DNA from: Bernardetiaceae bacterium
Lineage (GTDB): Bacteria; Bacteroidota; Bacteroidia; Cytophagales; Thermoflexibacteraceae
DNA length: 37,153 bases
Direction: 5' to 3'
Assembly: GCA_025057115.1 (NCBI GenBank)
Contig: JANWWZ010000022.1
Span: 1 to 37,153, forward strand
Positions 1 through 6,353 of the stretch are shown piece by piece. The number at the start of each line of letters is the position of its first letter. Within the stretch, counting starts at the first letter, position 1. The notes beneath the pieces were generated by a model. That model saw nothing but the letters and a program-made list of their open reading frames with translations, was not told where the DNA came from and did no database searches. A program made the translations under genes and the position numbers.

Positions 1-191
1 GGTACGGGACTCGGGTGTACGTGTTTGAGTTCAAGTTGGATGGGAGTGTGGAGGAGGCGTTGGGTCAGATAAAAGAGAAGGGGTACTACCGCAGGTATGT
101 GGTTGAAGGGAAGGAGGTATGGCTGGTAGGGGTGAACTTTTCAAGCGCTACAAGACAAGTACAGGAATGGAAAGCTGAGCGGATGTTGTAA
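1..191 (+). CDS. PD-(D/E)XK nuclease domain protein, C-terminal fragment
   Basis: Only the last 62 codons are inside the window (reading frame starts at base 3, TAA at 189-191); the 5' part lies to the left. The visible peptide has VYVFEFKLDGS, then a helix rich in E, A and Q (EEALGQIKEKGYY), a strand (VWLVGVNF) and a final EW. This is the pattern of the PD-(D/E)XK nuclease domain (PF08011-like) found at the end of AAA-ATPase-like proteins that occur in many copies in Bacteroidota; the E-F-K triplet fits the ExK half of the nuclease site. Function of these proteins is unclear, and defence or mobile-element roles have been suggested. Codon use is rich in GGG, GAG and GTG, unlike the genes that follow, which hints at a different origin. 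Family assignment is fairly good, role unknown. Confidence 0.75.
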   Translation, partial: YGTRVYVFEFKLDGSVEEALGQIKEKGYYRRYVVEGKEVWLVGVNFSSATRQVQEWKAERML

Positions 192-267
192 AGCCTAAAC
201 TACTATAACCTTAAAACTGCCGTTTGCTAAATTTTGTTATCTTTATGAAAATGAAAACCAATAACTT

Positions 268-1539
268 ATGCAACGCTTCCTACTACACGTTGCAAGTTGG
301 CTATGGCTAATAACGGCGGTAGGGTGCAATTCGGCTTCGGTAGTCCCTGTTTCTACTCCTTCTTTTGTCCTGCGAAATACTTACTGGATGCACCCTAAAG
401 TTAAATCCGTAACTATTCCTTTTCGTCTGGCAAACAACTTAATGATAATACCGCTTTCAATTAATGGATCTGACACGCTTCGTTTTATTGTTGATACGGG
501 AGTTAAAACGCCTATTATCACTTCTTTAAACGTAGGAGATTCTTTGCAATTTGCCAATGCGCGCAAAGTTAAAATTCGTGGATTAGGGGCGGGAGAAGAC
601 CTCGAAGCAATACTCTCTCATGGCAATCAATTCAACTTTACACCTCATCTAACTGGGTATAATCACGATTTGCTAGTATTGTTGCAAGATGTATTTATGC
701 TTTCCCGCAAGTTAGGAATGCCCATCAATGGCATCATTGGATATGATTTTTTCAAGGATTTTGTAGTGGAGATCGATTATGAAGCCTGCCAACTTACTCT
801 GCACGATCCGCAGCGGTACCGCAAAAAATTAAAAGGCTACTGGTTGCCTCTTCAAGTGGAAGAGGGCAAGCCCTATTTAGAATGCTACATCCAGCAGCAT
901 AACAGCAAACGCGTTAAAGTTCGTTTGCTGGTAGATACAGGGGCAAGCAGTGCCATTACTTTAAATGTTTTTTCTCACCCTGATATTACCCTGCCTGCAA
1001 AATACATTGAAGCCTATTTAGGACAAGGTCTAAGTGGAGAAATTCACGGCAAATTAGGGCGCATACAAGCCTTAGAAATTGGCAAATACGTACTAAAAGA
1101 AGTAACAGCTTCTTTCCCCGATTCTGCCTCACTTGGAATATTTGCCAACAACCAACAGCGGAACGGTCAATTAGGGGCAGAAACGTTGAAGCGCTTCCAC
1201 GTATGGATAGATTACGGGGACGGAAAAATTTACCTTAAACCTAATTCTCTTTACAGAGAGCCTTTTAACTACAATTTGAGTGGCATGGAAATTATCACCC
1301 CTATTCCTGGTTTGCCGCTTTTTACTATTTCCGAAGTAAGCCCTTGCTCTCCTGCTGCCGAGGCTGGTCTGATGCCTGGGGATGAAATTTTGTTCATCAA
1401 CAAACGAAGTGCTTTTACGATGAAACTTGCAGAAATTATGGCACTTTTTCAAAGCAAGCCAGGGCGCAAAATTAGCATAGGTGTTCGGCGCGGCAATCAA
1501 ATCTTTACTACTCAACTAGTACTTCGCAAACCCATTTGA
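268..1539 (+). CDS. Two-lobed aspartyl protease lipoprotein with PDZ domain
   Basis: A 423-residue protein. Residues 1-20 form a lipoprotein-type signal peptide ending in AVGC, so Cys20 is the probable lipidated residue and the mature protein would sit on a membrane facing the periplasm or surface. Two retropepsin/pepsin-like lobes follow: FIVDTG (DTG at 76-78) with a matching NGIIGYDFF segment near 154-162, and LLVDTG (DTG at 223-225) with LGAETLKRF near 301-309. Each lobe supplies one catalytic Asp. Residues about 345-420 look like a PDZ domain (GLMPGDEILFINK), which usually binds peptide C-termini or regulates protease access. This architecture is recurrent in Bacteroidota as aspartyl protease family proteins; substrates are unknown. 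The gene ends exactly where the opposing flavin reductase gene ends (TGATCA at 1537-1542 contains both stop codons). Confidence 0.85.
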   Translation: MQRFLLHVASWLWLITAVGCNSASVVPVSTPSFVLRNTYWMHPKVKSVTIPFRLANNLMIIPLSINGSDTLRFIVDTGVKTPIITSLNVGDSLQFANARKVKIRGLGAGEDLEAILSHGNQFNFTPHLTGYNHDLLVLLQDVFMLSRKLGMPINGIIGYDFFKDFVVEIDYEACQLTLHDPQRYRKKLKGYWLPLQVEEGKPYLECYIQQHNSKRVKVRLLVDTGASSAITLNVFSHPDITLPAKYIEAYLGQGLSGEIHGKLGRIQALEIGKYVLKEVTASFPDSASLGIFANNQQRNGQLGAETLKRFHVWIDYGDGKIYLKPNSLYREPFNYNLSGMEIITPIPGLPLFTISEVSPCSPAAEAGLMPGDEILFINKRSAFTMKLAEIMALFQSKPGRKISIGVRRGNQIFTTQLVLRKPI

Positions 1540-2388
1540 TCAATCTGATAGCAATACCTTCCAAGCTGCCTGTACAAGGTTAGCATCCAGCAACGCTGCT
1601 GCTAAATGATGCCCCTGCAAGTGAGAAAACTCATCGGGAATTACTACAGCGGATAATTCTTCTAAGGTAGGCACAGCGACTGTATTACCTAATTTTCCTA
1701 AATGGTTGCCAGTTAAAACTTTGCTAAAGCGAATTTTTTCAGGTAAAGCATCAACGCCAATGCCTTTGCCAACGGGCTTAGCTACTTCAAAAATTGCATT
1801 CCCTTGAGCTCGGCAGTACCAATCTCCTCCCATGCGGGCTACAAGGTCTATTTTGTAGGGATCTATTTGTCCTTTGTTATCAAAAATATCTTCTCGAAAA
1901 TGCGCTAACACCACCTGACAAACAATTAAATTGCCAGAGCCCCCTTGTTTTCCCAGTGGAATAATCCGACGTACTTTGCACTCGTATTGCACAGGCGATT
2001 CTTTTACTCGAGGTGGACGCACCATAATGGAAGGCTCTTCAGTAAAACCAGCTTTGACAAATTCATTCACCCCTTTGTCATATTCTGAACTTGCTAGGGA
2101 CATTTGCTCTACCATGGCATAATTTACCACGTTAATGACTACCTCTGGCACTTCGTAGACATTTTCTAAAGTGTGTTTGGTAGTGTTTTCGCGAACTCGG
2201 CGAGTAGGAGAGAATACTAAAGTAGGAGGATTAGAACCAAAGCAATTAAAAAAGCTAAACGGACTTAAATTCACCTGTCCGCTGCGGCTTATGGTGCTGG
2301 CAAAAGCAATAGGACGCGGACCAATGCTGCCTAACATTAAAGCATGCATTTGGGCAGTGGGAATGTCAGCAGGACGGATAGTTTTCAT
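1540..2388 (-). CDS. Flavin reductase family protein (flavoredoxin-like)
   Basis: 282 residues from ATG at 2388. The frame stays open to a TTG at 2415, but the ATG gives the usual family start (MKTIRPADIP) and a TAATTTTG box at 2413-2420 covers the upstream TTG, so the ATG is preferred. The protein has the FMN-binding split-barrel pattern of the flavin reductase-like family (PF01613): IGPRPIAFASTIS near 22-34, VNLSPFSFFN near 39-48, PPTLVFS near 54-60 and a run of conserved residues around SSEYDKGVNEF. Such proteins bind FMN and either reduce free flavin with NAD(P)H or shuttle electrons; the partner is unknown here. It is transcribed alone, diverging from the DUF1684 gene, and abuts the protease gene at its 3' end with no intergenic base. 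Confidence 0.85.
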   Translation of the reverse strand: MKTIRPADIPTAQMHALMLGSIGPRPIAFASTISRSGQVNLSPFSFFNCFGSNPPTLVFSPTRRVRENTTKHTLENVYEVPEVVINVVNYAMVEQMSLASSEYDKGVNEFVKAGFTEEPSIMVRPPRVKESPVQYECKVRRIIPLGKQGGSGNLIVCQVVLAHFREDIFDNKGQIDPYKIDLVARMGGDWYCRAQGNAIFEVAKPVGKGIGVDALPEKIRFSKVLTGNHLGKLGNTVAVPTLEELSAVVIPDEFSHLQGHHLAAALLDANLVQAAWKVLLSD

Positions 2389-2412
2389 GCTGGTTGGTAG
2401 TTCGAAGACAAG

Positions 2413-2420
2413 CAAAATTA
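2413..2420 (-). promoter_or_regulatory. Candidate -7 box TAATTTTG for the flavin reductase gene
   Basis: On the minus strand the sequence TAATTTTG matches the Bacteroidota -7 consensus TAnnTTTG. It lies 24 bases upstream of the ATG at 2388, which would leave a short leader of roughly 18 bases. No good TTTG -33 box is visible at the expected distance. Confidence 0.4.
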
Positions 2421-2444
2421 GTTCAATTCAATAGAAATAATGCT

Positions 2445-2452
2445 TACATTTG
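2445..2452 (+). promoter_or_regulatory. Candidate -7 box TACATTTG for the DUF1684 gene
   Basis: TACATTTG matches TAnnTTTG and ends 17 bases before the ATG at 2470. Together with the minus-strand box at 2413-2420 it makes a compact divergent promoter region. The -33 region is weak. Confidence 0.45.
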
Positions 2453-2469
2453 TTTAAAGGCAGTGTGGC

Positions 2470-3102
2470 ATGAAAGTAAGAACCAATTACCTACTTCTCA
2501 CCGTGATTGTTGTACTGGTGATGTTGGTGATTTTCTACTCTTTTAGCGACCTGCAAACTAATGATGCCTATGTAACTAACCTACAGCAAGAACGGCGTGA
2601 AAAAGATGCCTTTTTTAAGCAAGATGAGCACTCCCCTATTCCCCCAGAGCTGCGGGGTAAATTTAAGGGACTTAACTACTTTCCTATAGACCCTGCCTAT
2701 CGCATTAAAGCCGATTTAATTCCTATTCCCTCTTCAGATACAGGAGCGGTAGTACTAAAAACTACTACTGGCGAGGACCGCTTGATGTATCGATATGCTA
2801 TTGCGCGTTTTCAACTCAATGGCAAAGAGCATCAATTGACCATCTTTGTAAGTACGCAATCGCCTAAGGTGCTTTTTATTCCTTTTAAAGATTTGACCAA
2901 CGGTAGGGAAACCTATCCAACAGGGCGCTATTTAGATTTGCCTTTGTCTGGAAAGTCTCGTCATAGCGCTATTATGTTGGATTTTAATAAGGCTTATAAC
3001 CCTTATTGTGCTTACTCCGAGCTTTATAGTTGTCCCATTCCTCCGCCGGAGAATCATTTGTCAGTTGCCATTAAGGCTGGAGAAATGAACTACACTAAAT
3101 AA
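2470..3102 (+). CDS. DUF1684 domain protein, membrane anchored
   Basis: 210 residues. An N-terminal hydrophobic segment (residues about 7-25, LLLTVIVVLVMLVIFYSF) without a clear cleavage site should anchor the protein with the rest outside the cytoplasm. The remainder has the hallmark sequence pattern of DUF1684: ERREKDAFFK, FKGLNYFPIDPAYRI, LFIPFKDLTNGRETYPTGRYLDLP, then LDFNKAYNPYCAYSELYSCPIPPPEN and a terminal AIKAGE. The AYNPYCAY and CPxPPxEN blocks are diagnostic and contain two conserved cysteines. The family is widespread in Bacteroidota and actinobacteria, with no firmly established function. The gene has its own candidate promoter and is followed after 52 bases by another secreted-protein gene on the same strand. 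Confidence 0.85.
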   Translation: MKVRTNYLLLTVIVVLVMLVIFYSFSDLQTNDAYVTNLQQERREKDAFFKQDEHSPIPPELRGKFKGLNYFPIDPAYRIKADLIPIPSSDTGAVVLKTTTGEDRLMYRYAIARFQLNGKEHQLTIFVSTQSPKVLFIPFKDLTNGRETYPTGRYLDLPLSGKSRHSAIMLDFNKAYNPYCAYSELYSCPIPPPENHLSVAIKAGEMNYTK

Positions 3103-3107
3103 GGCGT

Positions 3108-3115
3108 TATTTTTG
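3108..3115 (+). promoter_or_regulatory. Candidate -7 box TATTTTTG
   Basis: TATTTTTG matches TAnnTTTG just after the DUF1684 stop codon and 39 bases before the ATG at 3155. No convincing -33 box is seen, so the downstream gene may be transcribed from here, from the upstream gene, or both. Confidence 0.33.
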
Positions 3116-3154
3116 TTAAAAAACAGTACATGAGTTCTAACTGCTTCAAAGCCG

Positions 3155-3691
3155 ATGAGAAAAATTTTTATGCTGGTTTTATGGCTGCCTTCGCTGGCAG
3201 TCTTAGCCCAAGAATCGCGCATGATGGAAGACGGAGAAGTAATGGAATATAATGGCTTGCGCGTTGGCTATCGCATCACTAATGTTTCTACTCGCGAAGT
3301 AGGGCGAGAGATTTTCGATCGCTATACTATCACTGCCTTTGTAACTAACTTTAGCCCATGCGAGGTAGGAATTCGCCTAACGGGAAACGAACGCCCTGGC
3401 TTTATCAATGATCAAGTATTGCGCTTGGCTACTTTTGATTGCCTCAATGCCACGGGAGCGCGGCTGACCTCTCGCAGTGTGGATATTACCTTGCGAAATG
3501 ATCCAATTTATTACACGTACCGATATCAAATCCGCTTACCAGATGGTAAGATGGAAAACCGAACTGAAAACATTATTGTGGGGTATATGTTAGAGCGCAA
3601 TCGCACAAGGGAAGTTGATTTTATTGTCATTGTACCTCGTGGCGAAAAACCCAAAATTCGCGTAACCGTATATCCGCTCCCTATTAACTAA
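3155..3691 (+). CDS. Secreted protein of unknown function
   Basis: 178 residues with a classical signal peptide (MRKIFMLVLWLPSLAVLAQ, likely cut near residue 19), so the product is exported. The mature part is rich in beta-strand-like alternation (VGYRITNVSTREVG, YTITAFVTNFSPCEVGIRLTG, YTYRYQIRLPDGKM) with two cysteines about 27 residues apart (CEVGIRL and DCLNATG) that could form a disulfide. It resembles an immunoglobulin-like or beta-sandwich fold by eye, but I do not recognise a family. It follows DUF1684 on the same strand by 52 bases and faces corA tail to tail across 38 bases. No function is proposed. Confidence 0.7.
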   Translation: MRKIFMLVLWLPSLAVLAQESRMMEDGEVMEYNGLRVGYRITNVSTREVGREIFDRYTITAFVTNFSPCEVGIRLTGNERPGFINDQVLRLATFDCLNATGARLTSRSVDITLRNDPIYYTYRYQIRLPDGKMENRTENIIVGYMLERNRTREVDFIVIVPRGEKPKIRVTVYPLPIN

Positions 3692-3729
3692 CTTTTTCTT
3701 GAGTTGGCGTTTTTGCAGAAATAAGGTTT

Positions 3730-4650
3730 TTAATCGCGCAGCCAGCCTTTTTTGCGAAACCAAAAGTAGATAATTCCCACTACGCTAAGCATTAGTAGCC
3801 AAGTCATGGCGTAGCCCCATTCCATTTCTAGCTCGGGCATGTATTTAAAATTCATGCCATAGATGCCTACGATAAAGGTCAATGGCATGAAAAATACTGA
3901 GATAATGGTCAGTACGCGCATGACCTCGTTGGTCCGATGAGAAGATAATGAAAGATGAATGCTCAAAAGGTTATTAGCATCTTCATAAAGTTGAGCGGCT
4001 TGGTATTGCAAACGGGAAGTGTTATCTATGACATCTTGCAAGTAAGGGGATTTATCCACAAAAGAGGCGCTTGCTTTGAGCATGATTTCATGCAAAGAGG
4101 TAAGCATATTTTTAATCACGGAAGCGCGCCGACGCAAGAGATATAGCTTAGCAATGATAGTAGCTGCTGGAGCACTATCTGTAAAAATAAGCGACTCGTA
4201 TTCTTCAAGCTCTTCGGCAGCGGCGTTTATTGGGGATTCGTAGGTTTGAGCCACAGAGGCATATATATCCAGCATAATCATAAAAGCCAAATTCTGCTGG
4301 TTCTTATGATAAATGCGCCACTTGTTGCGGATTACTTTCAAATGTTCGTGGTCTTGTCGATGGATAGTAACCAGAAAATTTTTGCCGATAAAGCAAGCAA
4401 TTTTGTTAGTCATTTTGCGCACTGTGTCGGCTTCTTTTGAAGAATGTTCGTCAAACATGCGCACAATGACGAAAGATACCTCGCCAATGCGTTCATATTT
4501 AGGCAAATGTTCAGGCTCGAGGCAGTCCTGTACAGAAGTAGGGTGTAAATCGTATTGAACTGCTACTTGAGAAAGTTCCCTCAGAGAAGGATCCACTAAG
4601 TTAGTCCACTCAAAGCCCGTATCCTTGTTGATAATGACCGATTCAACCAT
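3730..4650 (-). CDS. corA: CorA family magnesium/cobalt transporter
   Basis: 306 residues, normal length for CorA. The N-terminal two thirds is the cytoplasmic alpha/beta funnel with long helices (for example LLRRRASVIKNMLTSLHEIM and YQAAQLYEDANNLLSIHLSL). Two C-terminal membrane helices follow, with the signature Y-GMN at 264-267 between them and a basic tail (RKKGWLRD). The GMN motif forms the selectivity filter of the pentameric channel that lets Mg2+ (or Co2+/Ni2+) into the cytoplasm. The ATG at 4650 lies 20 bases after the prfB stop codon on the same strand, so the two genes are probably co-transcribed; no functional link between them is evident. Confidence 0.93.
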   Translation of the reverse strand: MVESVIINKDTGFEWTNLVDPSLRELSQVAVQYDLHPTSVQDCLEPEHLPKYERIGEVSFVIVRMFDEHSSKEADTVRKMTNKIACFIGKNFLVTIHRQDHEHLKVIRNKWRIYHKNQQNLAFMIMLDIYASVAQTYESPINAAAEELEEYESLIFTDSAPAATIIAKLYLLRRRASVIKNMLTSLHEIMLKASASFVDKSPYLQDVIDNTSRLQYQAAQLYEDANNLLSIHLSLSSHRTNEVMRVLTIISVFFMPLTFIVGIYGMNFKYMPELEMEWGYAMTWLLMLSVVGIIYFWFRKKGWLRD

Positions 4651-4670
4651 GCCTTTGGTGCGCTTTAATT

Positions 4671-5748
4671 TTAGTTTTGCATTAAGAAGGCCTTAATGAA
4701 TTGGTCTATTTCTCCATCCATAACCGCTTGTACATCGGTAGTTTCTACGCCAGTGCGCAAATCTTTTACCAGTTTATAGGGGTGAAACACGTAGTTTCGG
4801 ATTTGCGAGCCAAAGTCGATGCGTCGTTTAGTGCTTTCCAGTTGAGCGCGGGCTTGGTTGCGCTTTTCCATTTCCATTTGGTAAAGGCGCGATTTAAGCA
4901 TTTTGAGCGCTTTTTCTTTGTTTTGGGCTTGAGAGCGCTCTTGTTGGCACTCGATGACAATGCCCGAAGGAGCATGCCTCAACCGCACGGCTGTTTCTAC
5001 TTTGTTGACATTTTGACCACCCTTGCCTCCGGAGCGAAAAGTCTCCCAGGTGATATCAGCAGGGTTAATTTCTATGTGGATTGTATCATCCACGATAGGA
5101 TAGGCAAACACAGAAGCAAAAGAAGTATGCCGACGCGCATTGGCATCAAAAGGCGAGATGCGTACAAGGCGATGGACACCGATTTCTGCTTGCAGATAGC
5201 CGTAAGCAAAAGGTCCGTCTATTTCTAAGGTAGCTGATTTAATACCCGCTCCTTCACCGGGTTGGTAGTTGAGTTCAGAAACTTTGTAGCCGTGTTTCTC
5301 TCCCCACATGATATACATGCGCATGAGCATTTCTGCCCAATCTTGGCTTTCAGTGCCGCCAGCCCCGGAGTTAATCTCTAAAATAGCTCCCAGTTGGTCT
5401 TCTTCTTTGTCGAGCATTTTTTTGAGTTCTAGTTCAGAAAGGGCTTTTTCGGCGTTTTCTTTTTCAGCCAACATTTCTTTTTCTTCTACTTGACCAGCAA
5501 GGTAAAATTCGTAGAGAGCCTCCAGATCCTCTATGATGCGCTGGAGGCGTTCAAAGTCATCTGTCCAGGTCTTGCGCTGGCGGATTTCTTTAATGATTTG
5601 CTGAGCCGCTTGAGGATTGTCCCAAAAATTGGGTGCAGTAGTTTGAGTTTCTAGCTGTTGAATTTGGCGGCGTTTTTCGTCATAGTCAAAGATACCTCCT
5701 CAAGGCTGAAAGGCGAGCCTTTAAATCTTCTAGCTGAGCACTTGTCAT
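4671..5748 (-). CDS. prfB: Peptide chain release factor 2, with programmed +1 frameshift
   Basis: RF2 (358 residues after frameshifting) recognises UGA and UAA stop codons and hydrolyses peptidyl-tRNA on the ribosome. The first reading frame starts at ATG 5748 ([20 protein letters not shown]) and meets an in-frame TGA at 5686-5688 after 20 codons. The junction reads AGGAGG TAT CTT TGA C, the canonical RF2 shift site: an internal Shine-Dalgarno, the slippery CTT and the poor stop context TGA-C. A +1 shift continues as [13 protein letters not shown] and joins the long frame to the TAA at 4671. Visible domains include the acidic, glutamate-rich helical N-terminal region, the SPF tripeptide that reads the stop codon ([13 protein letters not shown]) and the GGQ loop ([14 protein letters not shown]). 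RF2 thereby controls its own level. corA follows 20 bases downstream. A naive start at ATG 5474 would remove the first 91 residues. Confidence 0.95.
5683..5700 (-). promoter_or_regulatory. prfB: RF2 recoding site (+1 frameshift signal)
   Basis: On the minus strand: AGGAGG at 5700-5695, TAT at 5694-5692, CTT at 5691-5689 and TGAC at 5688-5685. The internal Shine-Dalgarno lies at the short distance from the shift codon that promotes slipping of the peptidyl-tRNA from CUU to UUU. Low RF2 lengthens the pause at UGA and favours the shift. Confidence 0.93.
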
Positions 5749-5770
5749 GCGAATGCGAACTTTGGAGTGG

Positions 5771-5778
5771 CAAAATTA
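5771..5778 (-). promoter_or_regulatory. Candidate -7 box TAATTTTG for prfB
   Basis: Minus-strand TAATTTTG matches TAnnTTTG and ends 22 bases before the prfB ATG at 5748, giving a short leader. The -33 region is not convincing. Confidence 0.42.
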
Positions 5779-5829
5779 GGATTTGTACAAGAAATTAGGG
5801 CGCGTGCCTGCACTTTAGTGCTGAATCTC

Positions 5830-5837
5830 TATTTTTG
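5830..5837 (+). promoter_or_regulatory. Candidate -7 box TATTTTTG for gcvH
   Basis: TATTTTTG matches TAnnTTTG and ends 22 bases upstream of the gcvH ATG at 5860. It supports that ATG over the GTG at 5767, which would lie upstream of the box. Confidence 0.45.
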
Positions 5838-5859
5838 CTTTTGTTCAAAAAAGGCACTT

Positions 5860-6237
5860 ATGAAAATTCCATCGCATCTGTATTACACCAAAGACCACGA
5901 ATGGATTCGCTTTGAAGATCAAGTGGCTTTTGTCGGCATTACTGATTTCGCACAAGGTGAATTAGGCGATATTGTTTACGTAGATGTCAATAAAGTAGGC
6001 ATGGAAGTAAAAGCAGGCGAAGTTTTTGGCACTGTAGAGGCTGTTAAAACTACTTCTGATTTATTTATGCCCGTGGATGGAGAAATCTTAGAGGTAAATT
6101 CCACCCTGAACCAACATCCCGAACAGGTAAATAAAGATCCGTATGGGGCAGGTTGGATTATCAAAATTCGTCCCACTAGCCAAAACAAGGACCATCTACT
6201 AGATGCTCTGGCGTATGCAGAATTGATAGGAGCCTAA
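5860..6237 (+). CDS. gcvH: Glycine cleavage system H protein
   Basis: 125 residues from ATG 5860 ([18 protein letters not shown]), the usual family start and length. The H protein carries a lipoyl arm that shuttles the aminomethyl group between the P, T and L proteins of the glycine cleavage system in the cytoplasm. The lipoylated lysine is Lys63 in [16 protein letters not shown]; the pattern [18 protein letters not shown] near 26-43 and the C-terminal GAGWIIKI are also typical. An open frame runs up to a GTG at 5767, but that extension is not family-like and overlaps the putative promoter. No gcvP or gcvT is nearby, so the gene stands alone, diverging from prfB, and it is followed by a strong terminator-like hairpin. 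Confidence 0.95.
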   Translation: MKIPSHLYYTKDHEWIRFEDQVAFVGITDFAQGELGDIVYVDVNKVGMEVKAGEVFGTVEAVKTTSDLFMPVDGEILEVNSTLNQHPEQVNKDPYGAGWIIKIRPTSQNKDHLLDALAYAELIGA

Positions 6238-6301
6238 AGGGCAAAGAAAAATTTTCAGAGTGGTTTTGCCTTCGACAAAAATCAACTCTTGTAGCCAACA
6301 A

Positions 6302-6333
6302 AAAACCTTGAGGAAAATTTTCCCCAAGGTTTT
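6302..6333. terminator. Bidirectional terminator between gcvH and the symporter gene
   Basis: AAAACCTTG at 6302-6310 pairs with CAAGGTTTT at 6325-6333, and the interior GGAAAATTTTCC is itself palindromic, giving a nearly continuous hairpin with A-rich and T-rich flanks on both sides. It lies between two converging genes (gcvH ends at 6237, the symporter gene ends at 6354) and can serve both. Confidence 0.75.
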
Positions 6334-6353
6334 CAAGTTTTTTGAAACGACTT

